A DNA stretch of 64,000 nucleotides from Acetivibrio sp964564015 (GTDB lineage Bacteria; Bacillota; Clostridia; Acetivibrionales; Acetivibrionaceae), in the NCBI GenBank assembly GCA_964564015.1, contig CAZLZR010000006.1, positions 52,678 to 116,677 of the forward strand, given 5' to 3'. Below are positions 36,390 through 45,434 of the stretch, piece after piece. Under the pieces are notes generated by a model. That model worked only from the letters and a program-made list of their open reading frames with translations, was not told the origin of the DNA and did no database searches. Both the position numbers and the translations under genes were made by a program. Numbering within the stretch: position 1 is the stretch's first letter; every line of letters begins with the position of its first letter.

Positions 36390-36415
36390 AGCAATATTGA
36401 ATCTTGCTATATAAG

Positions 36416-36442
36416 CGCGATTTGTTATCGTGTTTTTTTATT
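36416..36442 (+). terminator. Terminator in the leader of the MoxR/VWA operon
   Basis: Hairpin CGCGAT-TTGTT-ATCGTG followed by seven T residues. It sits 104 bp before the downstream start codon, so it would act as an attenuator. Confidence 0.7.
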
Positions 36443-36545
36443 ACCTTTTACAATAATGGAATTATAAACCTGTAGATATTTCCGTGGTTACTAGATCACG
36501 GCATTTTTATGCCCTTTTTATGGGCAAGGTTCTGAAAGGAGATTT

Positions 36546-37607
36546 ATGAATATTTCAATTACAGTTACACAAAAACAGTTATCGGAGTTACTATTAAATA
36601 TTGCAGTTGTAAGACCGGTCTTTATATGGGGTCCTCCCGGCATAGGTAAATCTACTTTAGTACAGCAGTTTGCCGATTCACTTGGACTCCCTTGTGTCTC
36701 CCTTCTTGGAAGCCAGCTGGCTCCTGAAGATATTATTGGTGTGCCCCAAATTTCTAATGGAGTAAGTCAGTTTTGTCCTCCAAAGATAATAGCTAGAAAA
36801 GAGCCATACTGCCTGTTTCTAGATGAGCTGAATGCCTGTTCGCAGGAAGTTCAGAAGGCATTTTACAGCCTGATTCACGAACACAGGATTGGTGAATATG
36901 AGCTTCCGAAAGGGTCTATTGTTATCGGTGCCGGTAACAGATCACAGGACAGTGCCATTGTTAAACCGATGTCCTCTGCATTGATAAACCGTATGATGCA
37001 TATACAGCTTAAGGTTTCTTACCAGGATTGGCTGGAATGGGCTTTTACATATGGAATTCATCCATATATTACAGAATATATCAGCTTACGTCCGGATCAC
37101 CTCTGGACACAACCGCCAAAGCATGAGGAACCCTTTTCCACACCAAGATCATGGCATATGTTAAGTGATGCTTTGAATGAATATGGAGAAGAAATTACCG
37201 ATGAAACAATTGAAATACTTGCCTATAGCTGTCTTTCACCCCACCATGCGGGACAATTCAAGGCATTTATAAAGCAAATAAAAAACAAATATCAGTTGTC
37301 TGCCATAATGGATGGAGAGGAAAAGTGGCCACACAAACCCGAGGACAGGGACATCTTGTACTTCCTGTCACAGTCCTTTAGAACGCAGCTAATCAAACAG
37401 CTTCCTTCAACTAAGGAGACAATGAACGAAAAACAGAAAATGTTCTCACACAGGGCCAAAGCATTAATTAAAGATTTGTCATCAATAAGTCTCGAAATGG
37501 CTCAAATGGTTGTATCAAAACAAAATGAAGAAGAAGGCTTGCCGGGATGGTTTATGGTTGATATTGTAAGAGATCTCCCAAGATTAGTAGAAAGGAAAGA
37601 ATCATAA
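36546..37607 (+). CDS. MoxR-type AAA ATPase
   Basis: A 353-aa AAA+ ATPase of the MoxR clade: Walker A GPPGIGKST (about 30-38), Walker B CLFLDELNACSQEVQKAFY, sensor 1 VIGAGNRSQD and an arginine-finger region SSALINRMMHI. MoxR ATPases act as chaperones that load metal cofactors or activate partner VWA proteins. The partner is next: its ATG lies 3 bp after this stop. AAAGGAG is 7 bp before the start. The leader with a terminator upstream suggests attenuation. Confidence 0.93.
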   Translation: MNISITVTQKQLSELLLNIAVVRPVFIWGPPGIGKSTLVQQFADSLGLPCVSLLGSQLAPEDIIGVPQISNGVSQFCPPKIIARKEPYCLFLDELNACSQEVQKAFYSLIHEHRIGEYELPKGSIVIGAGNRSQDSAIVKPMSSALINRMMHIQLKVSYQDWLEWAFTYGIHPYITEYISLRPDHLWTQPPKHEEPFSTPRSWHMLSDALNEYGEEITDETIEILAYSCLSPHHAGQFKAFIKQIKNKYQLSAIMDGEEKWPHKPEDRDILYFLSQSFRTQLIKQLPSTKETMNEKQKMFSHRAKALIKDLSSISLEMAQMVVSKQNEEEGLPGWFMVDIVRDLPRLVERKES

Positions 37608-37610
37608 CAA

Positions 37611-39416
37611 ATGGGAAACAAAAAGAACACCCAAAAGATTGATATTGCTTATGAAAACTATTATAAAGGATATAACCTTATAAATTGTCACCCGATGTTT
37701 GCACCACTTTTGCATCATGTTCAAGTTATTCGGACAGAAGGCAACCTTTGCCCGGAAAAAGGTTGGGCAGTTATTACAAGAAACGGTTATCTTCATATCC
37801 ATCCAACAAGACGTGGAGATCCTCTGGAGTGGGCTTATGTCATAGCCCATTGCCTTCTTCACCTAGGTTTGGGACACTTTAAGGAAAAGTCCGACAACAT
37901 TAAATGGAATACTGCATGTGATTGCTATATTGCAAAATTCTTAAGCGATATGAAACTTGGGCGTGCCCCCTCAGAAATACAATACAAAATTGATTTCTCC
38001 GCTCCCTCAGAAGAACAACTGTATAATGACTTTGTCGAAAAAGGCATCCCACCTATACTTATTAATTTCGGCACAGCTGGAGTAAATTGCGGAGATATGA
38101 TTATGGCTGATTTAAGCAAAACCTGGTATGGACACATAATTGACTGGGAGGCCTGTTTTGCAAAAGGACTTTCGATGGCAGTCACAAGTGCAGTAAATGT
38201 TGCAGGTGGTTATGAACCCTTTCTTGGGGCTGACAAGGAATGTCTTACCACAGCAGTTAAAGCAAAAAATTGGTTTATAAGCAGTTATCCTCTGCTGGGT
38301 GCATTAGCTGCAAGTTTTACAATCATTGAAGATCCTGTCCTTTGTGCAAGAATGGATATTTCCGTTGCCGCCGTTAATTCATGCCTTAGGGAAATATATA
38401 TTAATCCTGCAGCAGGTCTTGATGAATATGAATGCCGTTTTGTCATGGCACACGAGCTTCTGCATGTTGGTTTAAGTCATCAGGCAAGGTGTCAGGGACG
38501 TGACCCTTTTCTATGGAATATTGCATGTGATTATGTAATAAACGGCTGGCTGGTGGAAATGGGACTTGGAGAATTGCCAAAGTTAGGAGGCCTCTATGAT
38601 CCTGATCTGAAAGGATTATCTGCCGAATCCATCTATGACCGTATAGTATTGGATTTAAGAAAATTCAGGAAACTTGCAACACTTAGAGGAATAGGCCTTG
38701 GAGACATTCTCGACAAAGGCAATCCTGATTGGTGGGCAACGGGTGATGGAATAACTCTTGATGAGTTTTACCGTCGCTCATTGGGTCAGGGACTTTCATA
38801 CCATGAGGAACAGGGTCGGGGCTTTATACCCTTAGGACTCATAGAAGAAATTAGAGCATTAAGTCAACCTCCAGTACCATGGGATGTGGAGCTTGCACAG
38901 TGGTTTGACAATTATTTCTCCCCTTTGGAGAAAGTACGTACCTATGCACGCCCCAGTCGCCGACAGTCATCTACTCCGGACATAGCACGTCCTCGCTATG
39001 TACCGGCTACCGGTTCTGAGGATGGGCGTACCTATGGTGTTATCCTTGATACTTCCGGCTCAATGGATCGTTCCTTGCTTGCCAAAGCATTGGGAGCAAT
39101 TGCAAGTTACAGTATTTCTCGAGATGTGCCCTATGTCAGAGTAGTGTTTTGTGATGCTGCAGTTTATGATCAAGGATTTATGGCTCCTGAGGCTATAGTT
39201 GACAGAGTAAAAGTACGAGGACGTGGCGGCACAATACTCCAACCGGGTATTGACTTATTGGAAAAGGCTGAGGATTTCCCCAATAACGGCCCGCTTTTAA
39301 TTATCACCGACGGTTACTGCGAACCTTTGAAAATACATAGGGAACATGCGTTTTTAATACCCAAAGGAAGTAACTTGCCATTTATTCCAAGGGGCAAAGT
39401 GTTTAGATTCAGTTAA
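37611..39416 (+). CDS. DUF2201-type putative metallopeptidase with VWA-like domain
   Basis: A 601-aa cytosolic protein. The metallopeptidase-like module occurs twice: AHCLLHLGLGHF (about residue 83), where the catalytic Glu is Cys, and AHELLHVGLSHQ (about 281), which keeps HExxH. Each is followed by a similar WN.ACD block (KWNTACDCYIAKFL, LWNIACDYVINGWL), so the region is an internal duplication with one degenerate active site. The C-terminal VWA-like domain (about 470-601) has the MIDAS set DTSGSMD, GGT and ITDG. MoxR plus VWA pairs are widespread; this subtype sits near RNA repair genes, and an RtcB fragment follows it here. Confidence 0.88.
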   Translation: MGNKKNTQKIDIAYENYYKGYNLINCHPMFAPLLHHVQVIRTEGNLCPEKGWAVITRNGYLHIHPTRRGDPLEWAYVIAHCLLHLGLGHFKEKSDNIKWNTACDCYIAKFLSDMKLGRAPSEIQYKIDFSAPSEEQLYNDFVEKGIPPILINFGTAGVNCGDMIMADLSKTWYGHIIDWEACFAKGLSMAVTSAVNVAGGYEPFLGADKECLTTAVKAKNWFISSYPLLGALAASFTIIEDPVLCARMDISVAAVNSCLREIYINPAAGLDEYECRFVMAHELLHVGLSHQARCQGRDPFLWNIACDYVINGWLVEMGLGELPKLGGLYDPDLKGLSAESIYDRIVLDLRKFRKLATLRGIGLGDILDKGNPDWWATGDGITLDEFYRRSLGQGLSYHEEQGRGFIPLGLIEEIRALSQPPVPWDVELAQWFDNYFSPLEKVRTYARPSRRQSSTPDIARPRYVPATGSEDGRTYGVILDTSGSMDRSLLAKALGAIASYSISRDVPYVRVVFCDAAVYDQGFMAPEAIVDRVKVRGRGGTILQPGIDLLEKAEDFPNNGPLLIITDGYCEPLKIHREHAFLIPKGSNLPFIPRGKVFRFS

Positions 39417-39423
39417 AAATTTT

Positions 39424-39513
39424 ATTGTCCCTCAAGCAATTGGCAATGATGTTAACTGTGGTATGCGCCTTTATATGTGTGAGTGTCGTTTTTTAGAACT
39501 CATCACCACTTAA
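39424..39513 (+). pseudogene. Fragment of an RtcB RNA ligase
   Basis: Eight bases after the VWA gene stop, a frame reads IVPQAIGNDVNCGMRLY and then runs into unrelated residues and a stop. The segment matches, from memory, the metal-binding GxDxNCGxR region of RtcB 2',3'-cyclic phosphate RNA ligases (the D and C bind Mn). There is no start codon and no rest of the gene. It looks like the scar of a deletion that removed an rtcB-like gene from the MoxR/VWA operon. Confidence 0.55.
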
Positions 39514-39537
39514 ATAACTGACCCCACAAAAATGTAT

Positions 39538-39570
39538 TAAGGCCTTTGGAACAATTCCATAAGGCCTTAT
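39538..39570. terminator. Palindromic hairpin between convergent genes
   Basis: TAAGGCCTT and AAGGCCTTA pair, with further pairing TGGAA/TTCCA inside. It lies between the convergent MoxR/VWA operon and the radical SAM gene; T-tracts are weak. Confidence 0.55.
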
Positions 39571-39612
39571 TCTATCCAATCTTCCATTTACAAGTGGCTT
39601 TGCCTAGCAAAA

Positions 39613-40341
39613 TCAAGATATTAATAAATACGGACATTTTTCTACTAATATTTCTTCATCATCACTATCTGCAAATGAGCACAAAGTAACCGAAGCATCA
39701 GCATTTAAACTTAGCAAATTGCCATTCCTGCTGCATGGAGAATTTGTTATAATACTTTTTAAGCATTCATCAACAAAAACTTTTCCAGGAAACATCATTT
39801 TCATAACCTTTATTATATTAATGGCATCCTTTAGCTCATAAGGTATGCAATACTTTTTCGGGAGTAAAAAATGAAACTGTTCAAAACAATCTTGGTGCTT
39901 TTTAAAAAAGGCCATTACATCCCTTAATGTTGGAAGTTCATTCAACAAAAAGTTTATCCCTATTTTTATAGTTTGCTTTCTTCTAAACTCATCAGTAATT
40001 GCTCTGATATCTAGTTCATTAAGGTTAGAAGTATTTAGTGATAATGCCACGTAATCAATATTTTTGATGATACTCTCTAAAAATAAAATACAATCCGGCT
40101 GCAAAGTCACAGATACTTCAGCCTGAGTATGTGCCCTTTCAAGCAATTTCCCAAATAGCTCAGGCGTGAATCCCTTATTATAGGCAAAAGTAACTATACT
40201 TGGCTTATGTGTCTCAATCAACTCAGACATTTTTTGATATAATTGTTCAAAGGTTGCTTCACCTGTCTTCTGAGACAAATAACAATATTTGCAGTGTATT
40301 TCCTTATCACATTTATTCGTTGGGGTTACTGATAGTATCAT
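39613..40341 (-). CDS. Radical SAM-like protein with atypical cysteine spacing
   Basis: A 242-aa protein. The N-terminus SVTPTNKCDKEIHCKYCYLS looks like a radical SAM start, but the three cysteines (11, 17, 20) are spaced C-x5-C-x2-C instead of C-x3-C-x2-C. The rest has TIM-barrel-like strands (VSVTLQPDCIL, DYVALSLNTSN, IKIGINFLLNE). A second cysteine group near the end (PCSRNGNLL, TLCSFAD, EKCPYL) may bind another cluster, as in SPASM-like tails. The ATG overlaps the stop of the preceding frame (ATGA), so they are coupled. Substrate unknown. It borders the immunity-like genes. Confidence 0.6.
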   Translation of the reverse strand: MILSVTPTNKCDKEIHCKYCYLSQKTGEATFEQLYQKMSELIETHKPSIVTFAYNKGFTPELFGKLLERAHTQAEVSVTLQPDCILFLESIIKNIDYVALSLNTSNLNELDIRAITDEFRRKQTIKIGINFLLNELPTLRDVMAFFKKHQDCFEQFHFLLPKKYCIPYELKDAINIIKVMKMMFPGKVFVDECLKSIITNSPCSRNGNLLSLNADASVTLCSFADSDDEEILVEKCPYLLIS

Positions 40342-40683
40342 AGATTTTTCCTCAGGCTTTCTTTTTTAGGATTTTCTTTATAATCAAAATATCCATCCAA
40401 CCTTCCTCCATCAAACGGTTTAATTTTTGCTTTATAATTTCTTTCAGCCCATTCATACACTTTCGCCATATTTTGTAATGTGATATTTCCCAATACTTTC
40501 AATTATTCTTCCCAAATGACCTTTGTCTTCACTTTTTACAACCCAGTTTTCACGATGCTTAAAGCTACTTATACTAACATTAAACGTTATTTCATCCAAT
40601 TCAATATTAAAGTTTCTAAGTTGAGCCAGTCTATTCTCCCCTCTAAACTTTTGCAATTCAGCTTCATATTGAAAGTTACTCAT
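40338..40683 (-). pseudogene. Hypothetical gene, frameshifted
   Basis: A 76-codon frame (40453-40683) ends at GKYHITKYGESV; an overlapping frame continues with MAKVYEWAERNYKAKIKPF to a stop at 40338, inside the radical SAM start codon. The second frame has no ribosome binding site, so a single gene of about 115 codons with a frameshift near 40455-40475 fits best. No family is recognised. Confidence 0.4.
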
Positions 40684-40713
40684 CTGCTTATAAATATCCT
40701 TCCTTAGTTATAT

Positions 40714-42015
40714 TCAAATCAACTTACTGAGTTTATATTCGTTATCTGATATTTTGCTGACAAATGTCCGTGTACCTTTATGGTATATTTGGGGGCAAAA
40801 AGATTCATCTGCATGTAATAATTCACCTGAATCAATATCCCAAACTTTCGTTCCACACCTTGGAGATGCAGAAAATAAATATTTATCAAAAACTAGCCAG
40901 TTATCAGGACCTGCAAACCAATATAATTCTTCGCCTGTCATAACATCAAAAACTGTTACTGCAGGTAAAATCCAATCATCATCATCTCCGAATCCAAATA
41001 TAGCAACTCTTTTATCATCTATCCAGCATACAGCACCATCCCAATAGTAAATTCGGTATAATAACTCTTTTCTAGTGAAACCATCCTCTGACTCCCAAAC
41101 GTTTTCCTCTAGCCATTTCTCTACACTCCATTTTACAACTATACCGACAGGATGCCAAAACCACCCATTATCAACAATCCATTCATAATTGTCAGATACT
41201 TTAAGCGATGCATGGAAATAGTCCAAGTAATGATCAGGAGTAACGAACTTGCCATCAACAACCTTAGGGTTACCTAATAGTTCTCGTTTTGTAATGGTTT
41301 CACCTGTTAGCGGATCGGAAATATCCAATCTGTTCCATGCTGTTGAATGAATTATTAAATCTTTTTCTTTCCTTTTAATAAATTCAATAGGAAAATCTGA
41401 TGCTTCATTATGATAATTACCTCTATCCAATTGCATCAATACTTTTCCTGAAAGAATATCGATAATTGCACCGTATTGACCTCTTATATTAACGATTGCG
41501 CAAAAATTCCCGTGTTTAGATAATTTAATTGACACTACCTTTTTTGGGTCAACCTGAGTTATTTCATTAACACGGCATAGTTCTATATAATCATTAAAAT
41601 CCAAGTCAATCTTAAGTAACCTAAAAGATTCAGTAAGTGCAATAATTACACAATTTAAGCTACTGTCAAGCGGTTGGAAATCCAATACTCTTTCACCAAG
41701 TTCTCTTTTTAATTTCAAATTAATGTGCTCAAATTTTAAATCTGTTTTCCTTGATTTGATCTGCGGATAACCTTTAAAACCAACACATGTAAATAAGCAT
41801 TTATCATACTCTTTAAAATCTTCAGTCGTAATCTCTCTTAAATTATTGCAAAGGTCTTCTTCATTTTCTGAACACTCAGAACATACAAGATGATACTCAA
41901 CTCCATTTCCGGTAAAGTATCTATAATAAGATACATCACCAACCTCAGCATCTCTTATGTGATGACAAACTTTTCTTAAATCGCTGTTTAGTTCAGCCTT
42001 ATAATTCACACACAT
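40714..42015 (-). CDS. Hypothetical protein, probable beta-propeller
   Basis: A 433-aa protein without signal peptide. The N-terminal part has CHHI, CSECSENEEDLC and CLFTC cysteines, possibly a zinc site. From about residue 100 onward there are WD/PQQ-like blades (GAIIDILSGKVLMQLD, LDISDPLTGETITKRE, VTVFDVMTGEELYWF, TKVWDIDSGELLHAD). The start may be the ATG at 42015 or the GTG two codons later, better spaced from GAGGGA. The neighbours are immunity-type proteins, so a role as an immunity protein against a polymorphic toxin is possible but unproven. Confidence 0.65.
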   Translation of the reverse strand: MCVNYKAELNSDLRKVCHHIRDAEVGDVSYYRYFTGNGVEYHLVCSECSENEEDLCNNLREITTEDFKEYDKCLFTCVGFKGYPQIKSRKTDLKFEHINLKLKRELGERVLDFQPLDSSLNCVIIALTESFRLLKIDLDFNDYIELCRVNEITQVDPKKVVSIKLSKHGNFCAIVNIRGQYGAIIDILSGKVLMQLDRGNYHNEASDFPIEFIKRKEKDLIIHSTAWNRLDISDPLTGETITKRELLGNPKVVDGKFVTPDHYLDYFHASLKVSDNYEWIVDNGWFWHPVGIVVKWSVEKWLEENVWESEDGFTRKELLYRIYYWDGAVCWIDDKRVAIFGFGDDDDWILPAVTVFDVMTGEELYWFAGPDNWLVFDKYLFSASPRCGTKVWDIDSGELLHADESFCPQIYHKGTRTFVSKISDNEYKLSKLI

Positions 42016-42195
42016 TCCCTCTTTTCTTAAAATTTATATATAGTAGCCGCAGTTATATTTTATCACTTGTTTCACTTTCAACAAAAGTTAGTCGTTTTAG
42101 TTCAGGCCTCGTTATATCTATCCCACTTTAATAATATTATCAATTTTAGGAAACCATCATCCCCATAGATTGTTAATCCAAGTTAAGAATTGATT

Positions 42196-42561
42196 TCATG
42201 TTAGGGAAAGCATTGCGTTATCCCATTGATGAATAACATCAGATTTTTCAAAATCAGCTTTCCAAATAGTTTCATTTTTGTACCTTGAACTGTCAAATTG
42301 GCTTGGAACGCTTTGAGAAAGGATCTCAATCCATGCTTTATGTGATAATTTAATTTTTGCAATAGCCTCCATCCTGTGCTTGGTTGCATAGCTTGACCTA
42401 TGCAAAATCCATCCAAATGAAGGTTTTATCCAAGTGATTCTATCTAAACCAAAGCCCTTTCCAAAAGTGCCAATTTCTACAGCATTTTTAATAATATTTG
42501 GTTTAAATGCCTGATATACGTAGACCCCTTCATCATCAAAATAAGCAAAAATACGGTTCAT
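42196..42561 (-). CDS. DUF4291 family protein, C-terminally short
   Basis: About 121 aa. FAYFDDEGVYVYQAF, LDRITWIKPSFGWILHRS and YATKHRM are the DUF4291 signatures. Family members usually run to about 190 aa, and here the frame stops at AMLSLT, so the last third is missing. I find no continuation in another frame downstream. The ATG at 42561 follows GGGGG. Function unknown; it lies among immunity-like genes. Confidence 0.65.
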   Translation of the reverse strand: MNRIFAYFDDEGVYVYQAFKPNIIKNAVEIGTFGKGFGLDRITWIKPSFGWILHRSSYATKHRMEAIAKIKLSHKAWIEILSQSVPSQFDSSRYKNETIWKADFEKSDVIHQWDNAMLSLT

Positions 42562-42819
42562 ATAGACCCCCAATAATTTTATTTAATCATTTCTTCAATA
42601 GGAATTATTGTATCTTTATCATCCTCTAGGAGAGTTTTTAAGAGCTTTTATACCTGATTCAAAATCATTTTCGTATTTTTTACAAAGTACTCTTTTGTCA
42701 GTATACTTTGCAAAACTCGTACCAAAATAAATCATTCACAATAATCGATTCCCTACTTTTAAGGGATTTAGCTCACCTGCTTTAATTTAAACATTTCGGC
42801 TCTTAATAATCATAATTTC

Positions 42820-43965
42820 CTATTTGGCATCAGACTTCGCAATTTCCTCAAGTAAGTTGTGGACACCTAAAGTATAAAGAAGCTTTAAACCTGAAAAATT
42901 ATTTTCCTTAAAAACATCAAGTATCTTTTCTTCGTATTCTTCTTTGAAAATAATATGATTTTTATCACCATCACGACGACTAGAACCAACCTTCAATATA
43001 AACCTATAATCTTTATATAGTACCTCATTAAAACCGCTGCCATCATTATATTCATTGGGTCGTACACGAATCCAGACTTTTTCATTTGGGGTAATACTAT
43101 ATTCTTTATTACTATTTATTACGCTATCGCTTATCGAATCTATAGTCACAGAAGTTTGAATATTAAACACTGAAACTAGCAGTTTATTTATAAATAAGCA
43201 TATTTCATCATTAATTTCAGATATACCAAAACATACTACCCTTCTATCCACTACAAGAGTTTTTATAAATTCTTTAAAATTAGGCGCTACTTTATACTGG
43301 TAATCCAAATCATAAGCATACCAAACACTGGGTTCAGAAATATTTCCTTCTCCATAATATAAATGATAGTTTCCATGGCCATCATCAGTAGCAAACTCAA
43401 CTGATAGTTTAAAAAACCTGATCATCCTATATCCAAACACAATTCGTGCATTTCGGCTACGGTTATCCGAATACTCTAATTTATCAATAATTGCATCTAA
43501 CTTATCAATGTATAAATTAAAATCATTATAAAAGCAAATAATTTGATCCTCGTCAGGCTCCTCACTATCAATGTAATTTGGCAATGCTCCCTCTTCTTTA
43601 AATTTACTAACTTGTCCTGTTTCATAAGCAAAAGTCAAAAAATCAAACACGAAATCACTGAAACCATTATCAAGTATTAACTCATTATTTTGTTTATGCG
43701 CTCTCTGTATACTCCAAAATTCCTGCAAAACTCCATAAATGATATCAATATAATGATAGAATACTTTTCCGTCTTTTTTCTTACATGGCACATAAACACT
43801 ACGTAATCTACCACCATCACAAGACTTTAGCATATCTTTGTACGCTTCTGGAAGTTCAAACTTTATTTCCTTTTCAATATTATAAATTCTTCTTTCTACA
43901 CCTTCCGGATTTACATCTAAATCTTTGACCTTATTAATTGGTGAAAGAATTCTTGTATAGTCCAT
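42820..43965 (-). CDS. SMI1/KNR4 (SUKH) family protein
   Basis: A 381-aa protein whose N-terminal part shows the SUKH pattern: VERRIYNIEKEIKFELPEAYKDMLKSCDGG (key: helix, LP..Y..ML, GG). SUKH domains are the commonest immunity proteins of bacterial polymorphic toxin systems. The C-terminal 200 residues are not recognised and may bind a particular toxin. No toxin gene is beside it. AAGGGGCG precedes the ATG. Confidence 0.75.
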   Translation of the reverse strand: MDYTRILSPINKVKDLDVNPEGVERRIYNIEKEIKFELPEAYKDMLKSCDGGRLRSVYVPCKKKDGKVFYHYIDIIYGVLQEFWSIQRAHKQNNELILDNGFSDFVFDFLTFAYETGQVSKFKEEGALPNYIDSEEPDEDQIICFYNDFNLYIDKLDAIIDKLEYSDNRSRNARIVFGYRMIRFFKLSVEFATDDGHGNYHLYYGEGNISEPSVWYAYDLDYQYKVAPNFKEFIKTLVVDRRVVCFGISEINDEICLFINKLLVSVFNIQTSVTIDSISDSVINSNKEYSITPNEKVWIRVRPNEYNDGSGFNEVLYKDYRFILKVGSSRRDGDKNHIIFKEEYEEKILDVFKENNFSGLKLLYTLGVHNLLEEIAKSDAK

Positions 43966-44022
43966 TTTATAACTTACGCCCCTTTCTCAATTCTAACCTC
44001 CTAAAGCTAGAAAATAAAAGAA

Positions 44023-44628
44023 TCATGATCTCGCATCTATCTTTTGCGAATAATCTAGTTCTCCGTTGATACTCCAATGATTCCTCTCAATTAGCTGACC
44101 TTTAAAATACTTAAGCTGCGCTTGTTTATTTCCGTTTTCATACCAAGATAAGTATGAAACACCATCTTTATTAATACCATTTTTCATATATTGTTCCCAA
44201 CTAACTTGACCATTCTCATAATAGGATATTATGTGACCATGTTGTTGACCTTTTCTATTATAATGCTGAACATACTGTATTTTTCCTGATCTATACCAAT
44301 TCTTCCAAACTCTTATCCTTATCCCGTTTTTGTAAAAATGTTCATACTCCAACTGACCATTGTCAAACCACCCACGGGACACCCCATCTATTTTATCATT
44401 TATATAAAATGCTTCGTGCTTTATTTGTCCATTTCTGTGGTATTCTCTTATCAACCCATTTTTAATAAAATTGTGAATTTTGCTGTTAGGATTTTGGAGA
44501 ATCCCTGCAATATATGTATCCTTGTTACGCCAATATTTTAATATATGTTCAATTTGCCACGGATATAGATATTCAATTAATTTCTCTATTTCAAGTGTTT
44601 GTGTATTCCATTCAAACCATCGCCCCAA
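44023..44628 (-). CDS. YwqK-family MORN-repeat protein
   Basis: About 200 aa, with six or more repeats of the pattern G..R.WYENGQL..E..Y..G (REYHRNGQIKHEAFY, RGWFDNGQLEYEHFY, SYYENGQVSWEQYM, SWYENGNKQAQLKYF). This is the YwqK/MORN-type repeat; YwqK is the immunity partner of the LXG toxin YwqJ in Bacillus. The start is uncertain: the first usable codon is a TTG at 44628, and stops block any longer frame, so the N-terminus may be lost. Confidence 0.7.
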   Translation of the reverse strand: MGRWFEWNTQTLEIEKLIEYLYPWQIEHILKYWRNKDTYIAGILQNPNSKIHNFIKNGLIREYHRNGQIKHEAFYINDKIDGVSRGWFDNGQLEYEHFYKNGIRIRVWKNWYRSGKIQYVQHYNRKGQQHGHIISYYENGQVSWEQYMKNGINKDGVSYLSWYENGNKQAQLKYFKGQLIERNHWSINGELDYSQKIDARS

Positions 44629-44699
44629 GCAGCATTAGCTTCAATTATCCATTGTATCCTCCGAAAATCTAATTTTAAACAAGTAATCTCTTCTAAATG

Positions 44700-45248
44700 T
44701 TATGGCATTTTAAGTTTATCAAATACTGTTATAAAAATCTTTGTAATATTTCTTGCATCATCAATTCCCCTGTGATGTATCCCTTCCAAAGGCAGCCCGA
44801 GCAAATCCAATGCCCTGCTCATACTGCAAGGACTTATGCCTTTGATTTCAGCAAATTGATGTTTGATACTGATATGCTTATCAAGTAGACTATGGATTCT
44901 ACCGGAATAATTCTTTACTTTGCACTCCTTATATATCTGTTTCTTGTCATAGAACCCCCATGAGCATAAGGCTACTTCAGTATCTGAGGAAGTAATCTAG
45001 TCTTCAAATTCCACCATAACATTTTTGAAAATATCTGCTGTATCAACATCCTTTTGTTCAATACTCGTTAGTCTTATACAGAAATCAGAAAGTATTGGGT
45101 ATATGACAGGTTTAATGAACTTTGAGAAGGTATCAACGACCTCAAGTCTATCATTCAATTTTACTGCACCAATTTCAATTATTTCACTGGTTTTCGACTT
45201 ATCATTTTCCCAACAAGTTGCTTCTAAGTCAAATATAATGTAATTCAT
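44700..45248 (-). pseudogene. KapD/ERI1-like 3'-5' exonuclease with in-frame amber stop
   Basis: A DEDDh exonuclease of 182 residues when read through codon 84. The N-terminal MNYIIFDLEATCW has the first Asp/Glu pair; EIIEIGAVKLN and the C-terminal HHRGIDDARNI (the catalytic H and D) complete it. The frame is interrupted once by TAG at 44997-44999 (after VMVEFED); on both sides the same frame stays open and makes good family sequence (SWGFYDKKQIYKECK, SMSRALDLLGLPLEG). Such exonucleases trim structured RNA 3' ends. It lies after the RNA ligase gene at the end of the RNA repair island. Confidence 0.75.
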
Positions 45249-45373
45249 TTTCGTTCCTTTCTTCGAACAATCCAGTTAATTTGTTTCAAATTTTTGTTCT
45301 ATCTTTTTATAAAACAGGGATAAGATTTTCATCAACCATAACTTTATTATATGCCAAATGTGTCGCAATTTCA

Positions 45374-45409
45374 TAAAAAGTTGCTTAGTCCGGAAAGTCT
45401 GTAGCAACT
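45374..45409 (-). terminator. Terminator after the RNA ligase gene
   Basis: Hairpin AGTTGC/GCAACT with inner pairing, followed by TTTTTATG on the minus strand, 26 bp beyond the RNA ligase stop. Confidence 0.65.
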
Positions 45410-45434
45410 GACTACATCCCTCCCGGATCTCAAG

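Noticed and set aside
45374..45420. A fourth Y RNA, because GACTACAT appears near the ligase terminator
   Set aside because: The motif is on the plus strand, and there is no tRNA-like core or outer stem.
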